A stretch of DNA of 12,495 nt. Origin: JBHENN01 sp046262015 (GTDB lineage: Bacteria > Actinomycetota > CADDZG01 > WHSQ01). The notes beneath the pieces are model-generated. The model was not told the origin of the DNA and ran no database searches. It worked only from the letters and a program-made list of their open reading frames with translations. The translations under genes and the position numbers were made by a program. Within the stretch, counting starts at the first letter, position 1, and the number at the start of each line of letters is the position of its first letter. Shown here piece after piece: positions 6,293 through 12,274 of the stretch. Location: positions 1-12,495 of the forward strand of contig JBHENN010000002.1 in the NCBI GenBank assembly GCA_046262015.1, written 5' to 3'.

Positions 6293-6321
6293 CACCCTGC
6301 CTCGTCACGCGTCGCTGCCCC
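6266..6321. repeat. Long inverted repeat between cargo and replication genes
   Basis: GGGGCAGCGA at 6266-6275 pairs perfectly with TCGCTGCCCC at 6312-6321. After a one-base bulge, CGCG/CGCG extends the stem. The loop is about 27 nt. No T-run follows on either strand, so it is not a canonical terminator. It may be an operator, an RNA structure or a weak terminator of the gene ending at 6336. Confidence 0.6.
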
Positions 6322-6335
6322 TCCATCCCCCTAGC

Positions 6336-6599
6336 TCAGCTCCAGTTGGTGAGCTCGTTAGCCCCGATCGCCGCCGCGACGTGGACGTAGCAGGTCCTCA
6401 GGTGCAGGAGCGCCATGTCCTTGTCGGGCCCGTCGGGCAGGTTCTCGATCCGCTCGGCGAGCTTCGTGAACACCTCGCTCGCCTTGCCGATCGTGTTGAA
6501 GACACCCACCTCCGCGCTCTCCTTGATGGTGGGCCTGAAAAGCTCGGTCACCGGGACGTCCCGTACTCCGGCGCCGGGGTTGTAGCTGTCACGTGCCAT
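6336..6599 (-). CDS. Small helical protein, resembles Acb2/Tad1 hairpin domain
   Basis: An 87-aa protein with its own strong ribosome binding site (AGGAGG 10 nt before the ATG at 6599), so it is independently translated. After an N-terminal tail come two predicted helices: SAEVGVFNTIGKASEVFTKL AERIENL, a PDGPDKD turn, and MALLHLRTCYVHVAAAIGA. The turn and the ALxxLRxAxxxANAxI-like second helix resemble small phage proteins grouped with the Acb2/Tad1 hairpin, some of which bind cyclic nucleotides and block CBASS or Thoeris defence. This match is from memory of the pattern, not a search. Many members have no tested function, so anti-defence activity is only a hypothesis. A generic phage helical hairpin remains possible. 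Confidence 0.7.
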   Translation of the reverse strand: MARDSYNPGAGVRDVPVTELFRPTIKESAEVGVFNTIGKASEVFTKLAERIENLPDGPDKDMALLHLRTCYVHVAAAIGANELTNWS

Positions 6600-6670
6600 G
6601 CGTGCTACCCTCCTGGCAAGCGGCCTCGTGGTTCTTTCTCCCGCTGGCTAGCCGCGTCGCCGGCGAGCTG

Positions 6671-6856
6671 TCACTCCTCCTGGTCGAGCTCCTGCTCTAG
6701 CCGATCGACGAGCCCGAGCCCGGTACGCGAAAGTGCCTCCCGCAGGTGTTCGATCTCCTCGACCGCCCAGCGACAGGTCGTGCCGACGAAGCCATCTCCG
6801 GCGTCTGTCTCGCGCGCGGCGATCAGCTTGAGATCGGCGAGGCGGTCGACCGTCAC
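6671..6856 (-). CDS. Hypothetical protein, 61 aa
   Basis: The GTG at 6856 overlaps the upstream stop by 4 nt (GTGA). The sequence is short and helical (RLADLKLIAARETDAGDGF, CRWAVEEIEHLREALSRTG, DRLEQELDQEE) with an acidic, coiled-coil-like C-terminus. No family is recognised. It closes the coupled run of accessory genes that begins near 9110. The 71-nt gap to the next gene contains a short palindrome (CGCCGGCG) but no U-tailed terminator. Confidence 0.65.
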   Translation of the reverse strand: MTVDRLADLKLIAARETDAGDGFVGTTCRWAVEEIEHLREALSRTGLGLVDRLEQELDQEE

Positions 6857-7032
6857 AGCGGTTCGAACTCCTCTTCGTCGGGCCCCTCGGCGATCTCCAC
6901 GAGCGGTTCATAGCAGTCAGGGCAGAGCCCTCCGACTTCGCAATAGGAGCACACGTTCATGTCACACTCTTCGCATCGAGATACGATCTCCTCCTCGCGC
7001 TCCTCGCCACACAGATCGCAGACGACGGTCAC
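6853..7032 (-). CDS. Eight-cysteine zinc-finger miniprotein, 59 aa
   Basis: Four CxxC pairs are packed into residues 5-40: CDLC, CEEC, CSYC and CPDC, spaced like a two-zinc RING/B-box or double zinc-ribbon fold. The tail is strongly acidic (EGPDEEEFEPL). The GTG at 7032 overlaps the upstream stop by 4 nt (GTGA) and its stop overlaps the next GTG by 4 nt. No specific family is recognised. Such miniproteins often mediate protein or nucleic-acid contacts. A longer in-frame extension to 7341 would only read the neighbouring gene out of frame and is rejected. Confidence 0.7.
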   Translation of the reverse strand: MTVVCDLCGEEREEEIVSRCEECDMNVCSYCEVGGLCPDCYEPLVEIAEGPDEEEFEPL

Positions 7033-7686
7033 ACCAGGGCCGTCTCCAGCGGAGCCTTTGAATCGACAGTGATGTCCTTGCGCCGGGCGCCGGGCCTGAT
7101 CCAGACCACCGGCGCCGCCCGCAGCAGCGTCAGCAACTCGTCCGCCGCCCGCTCCATCCACTTCTGATGAGCGGCCGCGTAGGCCGCGTAGGCCGCGTAG
7201 GCCGCGGAGATCCACTCCTGCCGCGAGGGCTTGTCCCCGCTCGACCACCGCTCGTAGAGGGCGACGACCCGGGCCAGGACACCCTTCGTACGGCCGCGGG
7301 CGTGGCGAGAGGCTCCCCACTCGGGATCGGTCAGAAGCCACAAAGCGAAGCGCGGCCAGACGAGCGAGAGATCAGCGCCCACCGGGATGGCTCGCAGGAA
7401 CTCCTCCGGCCAGCCCTCGATCGCGCGTGCCAGTGGCATCGCCTCGAAGAGCCGATCCTCCAGTCGCGCGAGGACCGTCGGGATGCCGAGCTCGCGCTCG
7501 TAGGCAGCGTGCTCGCCGGGAGTGGACGGTGCAGCCGACCGCGCACCCGCGACCCTCTATCCAGTACGTGCCCCGGACGAGCTGGTCGGCTTCGCGGTGC
7601 CGAATGACGCGCGCCAGGTACTTCGACTTGACGGCCGGATCGCCGTGAAAGGCAAGCATGAGGTCGGGCTTCGTTGGGTAGATCAT
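7029..7686 (-). pseudogene. Conserved hypothetical protein, split by a one-base frameshift
   Basis: Two frames together make one protein of about 218 aa. The first, from ATG 7686, gives MIYPTKPDLMLAFHGDPAV, KSKYLARVIRHREADQLVRG and GCAVGCTVHS. Skipping one C in the CCC at 7520-7518 continues as GEHAAYERELGIPTVLARLE, EAMPLARAIEGWPEEFLRAI, PVGADLSLVWPRFALWLLTD. I recognise this layout from a conserved hypothetical family in proteobacteria and phages, including its Ala/Tyr-rich repeat (here AAYAAYAAYAAA, from a 9-bp DNA repeat at 7172-7206). Function is unknown. The ATG overlaps the previous stop (ATGA) and the end is GTGA-coupled, so both ends look maintained. The break may be a sequencing error, a recent mutation or programmed +1 shifting. 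An internal ATG at 7439 could yield the second part alone. Confidence 0.8.
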
Positions 7687-8204
7687 TCCTCCCCCTTGAG
7701 TGATGGTGAATTGTCGGGCTGCGGTTTCTCCCCGCCGTGGATGGGACACCCGGACGAGTCGACCAGACTGAAAGGCTGACAACCGCCTGGGCCCCGAGAG
7801 CACGCAACCACTGATGTCCGCCGGCAACGACACTCCTGCGCCTCCACGACGGGGCTTTCCATCGGCTCCACGAAGACCTGGCCCTGCACCTGGCGATCGA
7901 ACTTCTCCGTCTCGAGCGACCATGCCTCGATCGCGAAGTACTTGCGGAACGTCGCAATCTCATTCCGCCACGCGTCCCGCGATGGGTTCTTCGCCGCCCG
8001 CGAGATGGCCACCCGGAGCCGCCCGTCGTGGCCGCGTCGCATCGCCACGGTGGCGCCATGCGGCAACACGAATCGGTGCCAGCGCATCGGCGCCTTCGTC
8101 GCGCGCAGCTCCAAGGCGGCCCACAGCTCCCTGAGTCCGCCGGTCCAGCGCTCGGCCGAGGGCGCAGCCTCGAAGGTGGGGTGGTTGCGCAGGACGCGCG
8201 TCAC
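7683..8204 (-). CDS. Hypothetical protein with C-terminal cysteine cluster, 173 aa
   Basis: The GTG at 8204 overlaps the preceding stop by 4 nt and the TGA overlaps the next ATG by 4 nt. The N-terminal two-thirds looks like a mixed fold (RWHRFVLPHGATVAMRRGHD, RLRVAISRAAKNPSRDAWRN, FRKYFAIEAWSLETEKFDRQ). The C-terminal part has CRC, a single Cys in VVACSRG, GCQPF and SGCPIHGGE, together a plausible zinc site. No family recognised. Placement in the accessory or early region suggests a host-takeover or regulatory role, but there is no direct evidence. Confidence 0.7.
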   Translation of the reverse strand: MTRVLRNHPTFEAAPSAERWTGGLRELWAALELRATKAPMRWHRFVLPHGATVAMRRGHDGRLRVAISRAAKNPSRDAWRNEIATFRKYFAIEAWSLETEKFDRQVQGQVFVEPMESPVVEAQECRCRRTSVVACSRGPGGCQPFSLVDSSGCPIHGGEKPQPDNSPSLKGEE

Positions 8205-8581
8205 GTCGTCTCGCCGTCTCCTATGAGCTGGGCATAGAAGGCGAGCCGCATGACGGCCGACGCTCCGGGCACCGTGGGCTCCAGTTCGACCTCGCGCACC
8301 GACCGCGACCAGTCCTTCCCGTCCACCATGATCTGCCCGATCGACCCGTCCGGTCGCCCGATGAGCCTGACCTTGATCGGCCTCACCTCCTGGTCCGAGA
8401 CGCCTTCGGTCTGGGTACGCGCTGACCTGCGTGCGCCCGGCCGATCGTTGGTCAGCCCATGGCGTTCGATCATTCTCTCCAGCCGGGGCCGGGTGATCCC
8501 GAGCTCTCTCACCGCGCGCGCCTTGTTCCATCGATTCCGCTCCAGCGCAGCGGCGACGGTGCGCGCCTCGGAATCCGCCAA
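8201..8581 (-). CDS. Fis-type HTH DNA-binding protein, 126 aa
   Basis: Residues 5-42 (ARTVAAALERNRWNKARAVR, ELGITRPRLERMIERHGL) match the Fis/NtrC C-terminal helix-turn-helix pattern with its N-K-A-x-x-x-x-L-G-I-T core. A linker and a second small domain follow (PIKVRLIGRPDGSIGQIMVD, VELEPTVPGASAVMRLAFYA). The start is a TTG at 8581, the only usual start in the open frame. Its ribosome binding site is weak: GGGAGA is rather far upstream. A CTG further up, after GGAGG, is an unusual alternative. It is probably a phage regulator, target unknown. It is coupled to the next gene by a GTGA overlap. Confidence 0.75.
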   Translation of the reverse strand: MADSEARTVAAALERNRWNKARAVRELGITRPRLERMIERHGLTNDRPGARRSARTQTEGVSDQEVRPIKVRLIGRPDGSIGQIMVDGKDWSRSVREVELEPTVPGASAVMRLAFYAQLIGDGETT

Positions 8582-8622
8582 CGTCGATGCGTGGGTCTCC
8601 CGGGAAGCGGTTCGGCTCCGCG

Positions 8623-9021
8623 TCAGGTCGCCGCCTCCGTCTCGTTAAGATCTCGGTCCACCCTGCGGTAACTTGGCCACTGCTCGCCGTTGACCAAGGA
8701 CACCTCGGCGCGGGCTGCCAGTTCGTCGATCAGTTCCTTCGTTGTGGCGTGCCCGAGGTTCGGCGCTCGATGGCCACGCCCGTAAGTGAACTCGGGCCTT
8801 CGCCCACGAGGAAGCAGGAGACCGATCTCAAGTGGGAGATCACGCGCCGGGAGGAGAACGCTGAGCGACGAAGGACCGTCGCACAACGGCACCGTCACCC
8901 GCCAGCGATCGCCACAGACATCGTCACGGGTGGCCAAGAAGTTGTCGGCGAACCTCGTCGCCAGCGGTCCATAGGGTGACTCAGGTCCAAAGTAACCCCC
9001 TCTCTCGCTGGCACCGATCAT
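8623..9021 (-). CDS. Hypothetical protein, 132 aa
   Basis: ATG at 9021 has AGGAGG 4 nt upstream and overlaps the stop of the 30-aa peptide by 4 nt. The sequence has no motif I recognise. Segments such as RWRVTVPLCDGPSSLSVLLP and PLEIGLLLPRGRRPEF look beta-rich, then KELIDELAARAEVSLVNGEQ is helical. The gene is followed by a 41-nt gap before the Fis-type regulator. Confidence 0.65.
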   Translation of the reverse strand: MIGASERGGYFGPESPYGPLATRFADNFLATRDDVCGDRWRVTVPLCDGPSSLSVLLPARDLPLEIGLLLPRGRRPEFTYGRGHRAPNLGHATTKELIDELAARAEVSLVNGEQWPSYRRVDRDLNETEAAT

Positions 9022-9110
9022 AGGTCCTCCTCGTCAACAAACCTCAGCAACAGGATCACGGCCGGAATGAGTAGGATCGCCACCGCAAGGTCCCGGATAC
9101 GCCTCAGCAT
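9018..9110 (-). CDS. 30-aa membrane peptide
   Basis: Encodes MLRRIRDLAVAILLIPAVIL followed by LLRFVDEEDL: a basic start, one hydrophobic span of about 17 residues and an acidic tail. Its ATG at 9110 lies within the end of the SGNH lipoprotein gene (7-nt overlap) and its TGA overlaps the next ATG by 4 nt. The coupling on both sides supports translation. Function unknown. Confidence 0.55.
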   Translation of the reverse strand: MLRRIRDLAVAILLIPAVILLLRFVDEEDL

Positions 9111-10462
9111 GAGCCCCCCGCCAGGAACCAGCATGTCGCCCACGGCTCCGTCTTGAAGTAGTCCATCATCAGCGTCACAGCTTTTACCGTGCCGTTATAA
9201 CCCGGATGCCGTCCGTCCTCGAAGTCAGTCGGGAGCCACGTCAAACCGTCGCTTCGCGCGGTCGAGCCATCAGCCCACAGGTACGGCCCCCATAGGATCG
9301 TCGGCGCAACGGCCGGCGAGAGGTCGCCCGCAAGCGGGTCGCCCTTGCCCGTCCGCGCCTGCCGGATCTGGGCCTCGATCAACCACTTGACCGCCAAGTT
9401 CGACTCGTAGGCGTAGGGCTCGGCGACGACCCCCGAGCCGTCGTACCCACCGTACATATAGCCAGCGAGGGTCCAGAGTTGCGCGTTCGGCCAGCGCGTC
9501 CGGATCGCCCGCGCGACGTTGCCGAGGTCGCGTACCATGAGGTAGGCGTTGGCCCCGGGGTGGGGGAGCGTCGGCTCGTAGACCACCGCCCCGGCGACCT
9601 TCTTCTTCGGGTGCCGGACCAGCGGTAGCGAGGCGACGACTTGGACCTGCGCCGGCGAGAGCCCCCAAACCGCGAGCGAGTCGTCGACGCGGTCGTAGTT
9701 GGCGATCCCGACGCCATTGGTCAGCGTCCAGTTCTGCGACGTCTGGCCGTCGCGGGCACCGTTCCTGATAACGAGCGTCGTCTGATTCACGGTCGCGTCG
9801 TGTTGCGCGGTCCATGCGAACATCGGCTTCTTGGCGATGGGCTTTTTCCCCCACCAGACGTTCTGCGTGGTGCTCATTCCGAGGGCGAGCGTGACGATCC
9901 TGCCGCTCGGCGAGACAGCGCCCGAGAGGTTGCGCGGTTGAACGAGAGCGGTAGCGGCCTGAGCGGTCGCCGCGTGGTCGGCCGGAACCTCATTGGAGCC
10001 GGGATAGAGACAGAGCTCGAACGTGCCCAGGTAGAGCGAGCCGCAACCGTCGGTAATCGGCACCGTCGCGCCGCTGTCGTGGTGGGCAGGCCCGAGCGGC
10101 TCGGTCGGAGAGCTCGGGGAGGGTCCCTGGTGGCACGCTGCTACCACAAACGCGAGGGGGACCGGGCCGATCCGTCGGAGCCTTCTGGCACCACTACTGG
10201 CACCACGGCCCTGGAAGGGTCGCAGCGAGCGCTCATCAGCGCTCGCGTAAGCTCGTGTACGATAGGGGGATGGGTCTGGCGCCCCGGGGAGGACTCGAAC
10301 CCCCGACCCGCAGCTTAGAAGGACACGCGGGTCGCGCGCAAACGTGCGCATGAGCGTGCACAAGCGGGCCGCTCGGGTGCTTTGCGCTGGCCCGCGCTCG
10401 GGTGCGCTCGTGCGGTTTGGCACCACTACCGGCACCACGAAAATGCCGCCCCTTCCTGTCAT
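9104..10462 (-). CDS. SGNH-hydrolase-like lipoprotein; open frame extends across attP
   Basis: The conserved part starts near 10170. A lipobox VVAAC (Cys110 of the full frame) follows basic RRLRR and a short hydrophobic core, so the mature protein would be a membrane lipoprotein. Family motifs I recognise: LALGMST with candidate Ser197, NGARDGQTSQNW at 234-245, YGGYDGSGVVAEPYAYES, VKWLIEAQI, and DGRHPGYNG with Asp416/His419, consistent with an SGNH ester hydrolase. Substrate unknown. The start is a puzzle. The only ATG with a perfect ribosome binding site (AGGAGG, 5-nt gap) is at 10462, and from there the frame runs through the attachment core, giving about 100 residues that look non-natural. 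No ATG, GTG or TTG lies just before the lipobox; a CTG at 10225 is the nearest alternative. It is a cargo gene next to attP. Confidence 0.75.
   Translation of the reverse strand: MTGRGGIFVVPVVVPNRTSAPERGPAQSTRAARLCTLMRTFARDPRVLLSCGSGVRVLPGAPDPSPYRTRAYASADERSLRPFQGRGASSGARRLRRIGPVPLAFVVAACHQGPSPSSPTEPLGPAHHDSGATVPITDGCGSLYLGTFELCLYPGSNEVPADHAATAQAATALVQPRNLSGAVSPSGRIVTLALGMSTTQNVWWGKKPIAKKPMFAWTAQHDATVNQTTLVIRNGARDGQTSQNWTLTNGVGIANYDRVDDSLAVWGLSPAQVQVVASLPLVRHPKKKVAGAVVYEPTLPHPGANAYLMVRDLGNVARAIRTRWPNAQLWTLAGYMYGGYDGSGVVAEPYAYESNLAVKWLIEAQIRQARTGKGDPLAGDLSPAVAPTILWGPYLWADGSTARSDGLTWLPTDFEDGRHPGYNGTVKAVTLMMDYFKTEPWATCWFLAGGSC
10186..10208. repeat. Arm-type repeat, copy 1
   Basis: A 23-bp sequence containing GGCACCAC twice at a 12-bp period, separated by TACT. 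It recurs with one internal T/C difference (and a different last base) at 10418-10440 on the other side of the tRNA-derived core. Paired direct repeats flanking a core are typical integrase arm-binding sites. Confidence 0.65.
10225..10246. repeat. Perfect 9-bp palindrome
   Basis: GCGAGCGCT and AGCGCTCGC separated by CATC, between the arm repeat and the tRNA fragment. There is no adjacent T-run, so it is more likely a protein-binding site or cruciform than a terminator. Confidence 0.5.
10277..10321 (-). other. 3' half of a tRNA-Arg(TCT) gene: phage attachment sequence
   Basis: Read on the minus strand this is the anticodon loop CTTCTAA, the 3' anticodon stem GCTGC, a variable region, a good T arm (GGGGG TTCGAGT CCTCC), the 3' acceptor strand CCGGGGC, a discriminator G and CCA. 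The 5' half is absent: the bases before the loop (GTGTC) cannot pair with the 3' stem and no GCCCCGG acceptor partner is near. A tRNA 3' half beside an integrase is the hallmark of tRNA-targeted attP or att sites, where the phage copy restores the host tRNA after integration. Confidence 0.85.
10304..10334. other. Probable integrase core site (attP core)
   Basis: CGACCCGC at 10304-10311 and GCGGGTCG at 10327-10334 form a perfect 8-bp inverted repeat with a 15-bp centre that covers the anticodon loop. Inverted core-binding sites around an anticodon-loop crossover are common for tRNA-integrating tyrosine recombinases. Confidence 0.6.
10418..10440. repeat. Arm-type repeat, copy 2
   Basis: Second copy of the GGCACCAC-TACY-GGCACCAC element on the integrase side of the core, in direct orientation to the copy at 10186-10208, 232 bp apart. 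Confidence 0.65.
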
Positions 10463-10534
10463 CCTGTCCTCCTAGCGCTGGTCAGCGCTGGTGGTCGACG
10501 TCGCGGGTGCCCGTCACGCGACGGCGTCGGTTAC

Positions 10535-10575
10535 GGGAGCAGGGCAGTCGCGACCCTCGCGACCCGTCAGCTCCC
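10535..10575 (-). other. Nested hairpin downstream of int
   Basis: The outer arms GGGAGC/GCTCCC (10535-10540, 10570-10575) enclose a strong inner stem GTCGCGA/TCGCGAC (10547-10553, 10557-10563, 3-nt loop). It begins 16 nt after the int stop. There is no T-run on the exit side. It may be an RNA-processing structure or a poor terminator. The rest of 10463-10590 carries no gene; a direct repeat AGCGCTGGT is at 10474-10482 and 10484-10492. Confidence 0.5.
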
Positions 10576-10590
10576 GAATACATCGATCGC

Positions 10591-11904
10591 TCATGCTCCC
10601 AGCGCCTCCAGCCGTCCTGCCAGCCGCGCGGCGTGCTGCTCGACACGGAACTCGAGCTGCTCCGAACGGTGACGGACATCACCGAGGTGGCCGTAGATCC
10701 GTTTGATCAGGTCGTCGGACTCGTGGCCTGCCTCGGTGCGCACCGTGTAGAGGGAAACCGGGGCACCGTTGTCGAGCGTCTGGAGCCGCGCGGCGACCCA
10801 CGTGTGTCGCAGATCGTGAGGTCGCACGGTCGCGGCCTTCCAGCCCAGCCGCGCGCTCACGCGATCGAGCGCCTTCCGCGGATCGACGATCATCCCGTCC
10901 GAGCTCACACCCGAGAGCCGTAGCGATGAGAAGAGGAGCGACCCACCGACCTTCGACTCCCGCCGGATCCACCACCGCAGGACCTCCTCGATCTGGGGCC
11001 AGAGCGGCACGACCCGCTGGGCGGCCGGCGTCTTGAGCCGCCGGCGCGGATGGGTGCGGAACGTGACCGTCCGCCGTTCGAAGGAGACGTCCTGTACGCG
11101 GAGCCCGAGGACCTCGCGACGTCGCCCGCCGGTCAGGAGGTACGTGGCAATCAGCGGGTAGACCGGGATCTCGAGCAACCCGCCGGGTGGGAGCGGATGC
11201 TTCCCTTCGGGATCCACGGCGCGCGCTTCCCGCCAGGCGTCCTGCTCGAGCTGGATGATGCGCGCCGCCTCGAGGTAGAGCGCCGCGTCGTGTATCTCGA
11301 GCCAGGAGGCCTCCCTCTTCTCGATCCCCGGCTTCTCCATGAGCGCGGCCACGGGGTTGTAGCCCTGTGGGACGCGGCCCTCGGACTGCGCACGGCGATA
11401 GAGGTTCGAGATCGAATTCAGGTAGTGACGAATCGTCCCGCTGGCGAGCGTTTCCTCCTTGCGTGTGCGGCTCTTCTGCTTGGCGAGCTGATTGACGAAC
11501 CGCTGGATGTCGGCCACCCGAATGCTCGTAAGGTCGCGGTCGGCGCCAAAGAAGGCGGAGGCCTCCTGGAGCTGGTGCTGGGTATCGCGCAGGAACCGGC
11601 GGGTGAACCTTTTCTTGCTGGCCGCCTTCTGCTGGAGGTGGTAAGCAGCGAACTCGGCAAAGGCCGCGGGCTTCTCCACACCGAGGTAGACCTTGTTTCG
11701 GCGCCGCTCCTGCAGTTCACTGACGCGGTCGGTAGCGAGCTTCTCGGCGATCACAGGATCCGACGTCGCCACGAGCTCACCCTTGGGCACGAGAGGCTCG
11801 CGTCGACCGCCGACGTCCTCGTAATCCCGGAAGTCGCCGTATGCGCGCGCCACGCCCCCGCGCTTACGCCAGTAGACCCTCGTCCGCTTAACCCTCGGTG
11901 TCAT
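10591..11904 (-). CDS. int: Phage tyrosine-recombinase integrase
   Basis: A 437-aa protein. The N-terminal region is basic and probably binds the arm sites. A SAM-like core-binding domain covers about 80-190 (FAEFAAYHLQQKAASKKRFT, TIRHYLNSISNLYRRAQSEG). The catalytic domain follows with the full set: Arg261 in TGGRRREVLGL, Lys291, His363/Arg366 in PHDLRHT, His394 in EAGHES and nucleophile Tyr404 in RIYGHL. It catalyses integration and excision between attP and the host tRNA-Arg gene. Start ATG at 11904 has GGAGG shortly upstream and overlaps the end of the excisionase-like gene by 17 nt, so the two are co-translated. The att core lies about 260 bp downstream of its stop. Confidence 0.95.
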   Translation of the reverse strand: MTPRVKRTRVYWRKRGGVARAYGDFRDYEDVGGRREPLVPKGELVATSDPVIAEKLATDRVSELQERRRNKVYLGVEKPAAFAEFAAYHLQQKAASKKRFTRRFLRDTQHQLQEASAFFGADRDLTSIRVADIQRFVNQLAKQKSRTRKEETLASGTIRHYLNSISNLYRRAQSEGRVPQGYNPVAALMEKPGIEKREASWLEIHDAALYLEAARIIQLEQDAWREARAVDPEGKHPLPPGGLLEIPVYPLIATYLLTGGRRREVLGLRVQDVSFERRTVTFRTHPRRRLKTPAAQRVVPLWPQIEEVLRWWIRRESKVGGSLLFSSLRLSGVSSDGMIVDPRKALDRVSARLGWKAATVRPHDLRHTWVAARLQTLDNGAPVSLYTVRTEAGHESDDLIKRIYGHLGDVRHRSEQLEFRVEQHAARLAGRLEALGA

Positions 11905-12274
11905 CCATATCCTCCTCCCAATCGGTCCACGCTGCAGAGTCCCTCCGAGGGGATTCTAGCACGGAACCGGTGGGCTCTGCTGAGCCCGCCTGCGCATCGA
12001 GGTAGTTGCGCAAGGCAACGCGTGGGATTCGCCATTCCTTGCCGTGGAGACGATAGGCGCCGGGAATCCGCGGACACCAGTTGCGAATCGTCGAGGCCGC
12101 GCGACCGAGTTCCTTCGCTGCCTCCTCCACCGTTAGGTCAGAGAGCGCTGCCTCGTGAGAGCCCGTCGCCGGCGCCCCCTTCTTCAGCTGCTCGCGCACG
12201 AAACCGACAGGCACGATAGCCTCATCGGGCAGCGGCTCGAGTACATGAAGGAGGTCTTTCACCGTCACGATCAC
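11888..12274 (-). CDS. Excisionase-like helix-turn-helix protein
   Basis: About 128 aa. Residues 47-95 (LTVEEAAKELGRAASTIRNW, YRLHGKEWRIPRVALRNYLD) match the MerR-like HTH_17 fold of phage excisionases and binding proteins, with the usual wing K/R-x-W-R-I-P. The N-terminal part (VTVKDLLHVLEPLPDEAIVP) may help dimerise. The C-terminus is acidic. The GTG at 12274 is chosen because it overlaps the upstream stop (GTGA); a GTG at 12289 is an alternative. Placed directly before int and co-translated with it, it probably sets recombination direction. It could instead be only an int regulator. Confidence 0.8.
   Translation of the reverse strand: MIVTVKDLLHVLEPLPDEAIVPVGFVREQLKKGAPATGSHEAALSDLTVEEAAKELGRAASTIRNWCPRIPGAYRLHGKEWRIPRVALRNYLDAQAGSAEPTGSVLESPRRDSAAWTDWEEDMDDTEG

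Noticed and set aside
6228..7061. Plus-strand 277-codon open frame
   Set aside because: Antisense to three coupled minus-strand genes; Arg/Ser-rich composition typical of a shadow frame.
7172..7206. 9-bp tandem repeat as a CRISPR or regulatory array
   Set aside because: Period is a multiple of three and encodes AAY repeats typical of the host protein family's Ala/Tyr-rich region; no spacers.
9641..10318. Plus-strand open frame opposite the SGNH gene and att site
   Set aside because: Reads antisense through the SGNH gene and the tRNA fragment; no family features or ribosome binding site noted.
10277..10360. Complete functional tRNA gene
   Set aside because: Only the 3' half is present: no 5' acceptor strand, no D arm, and the 5' anticodon stem does not pair.
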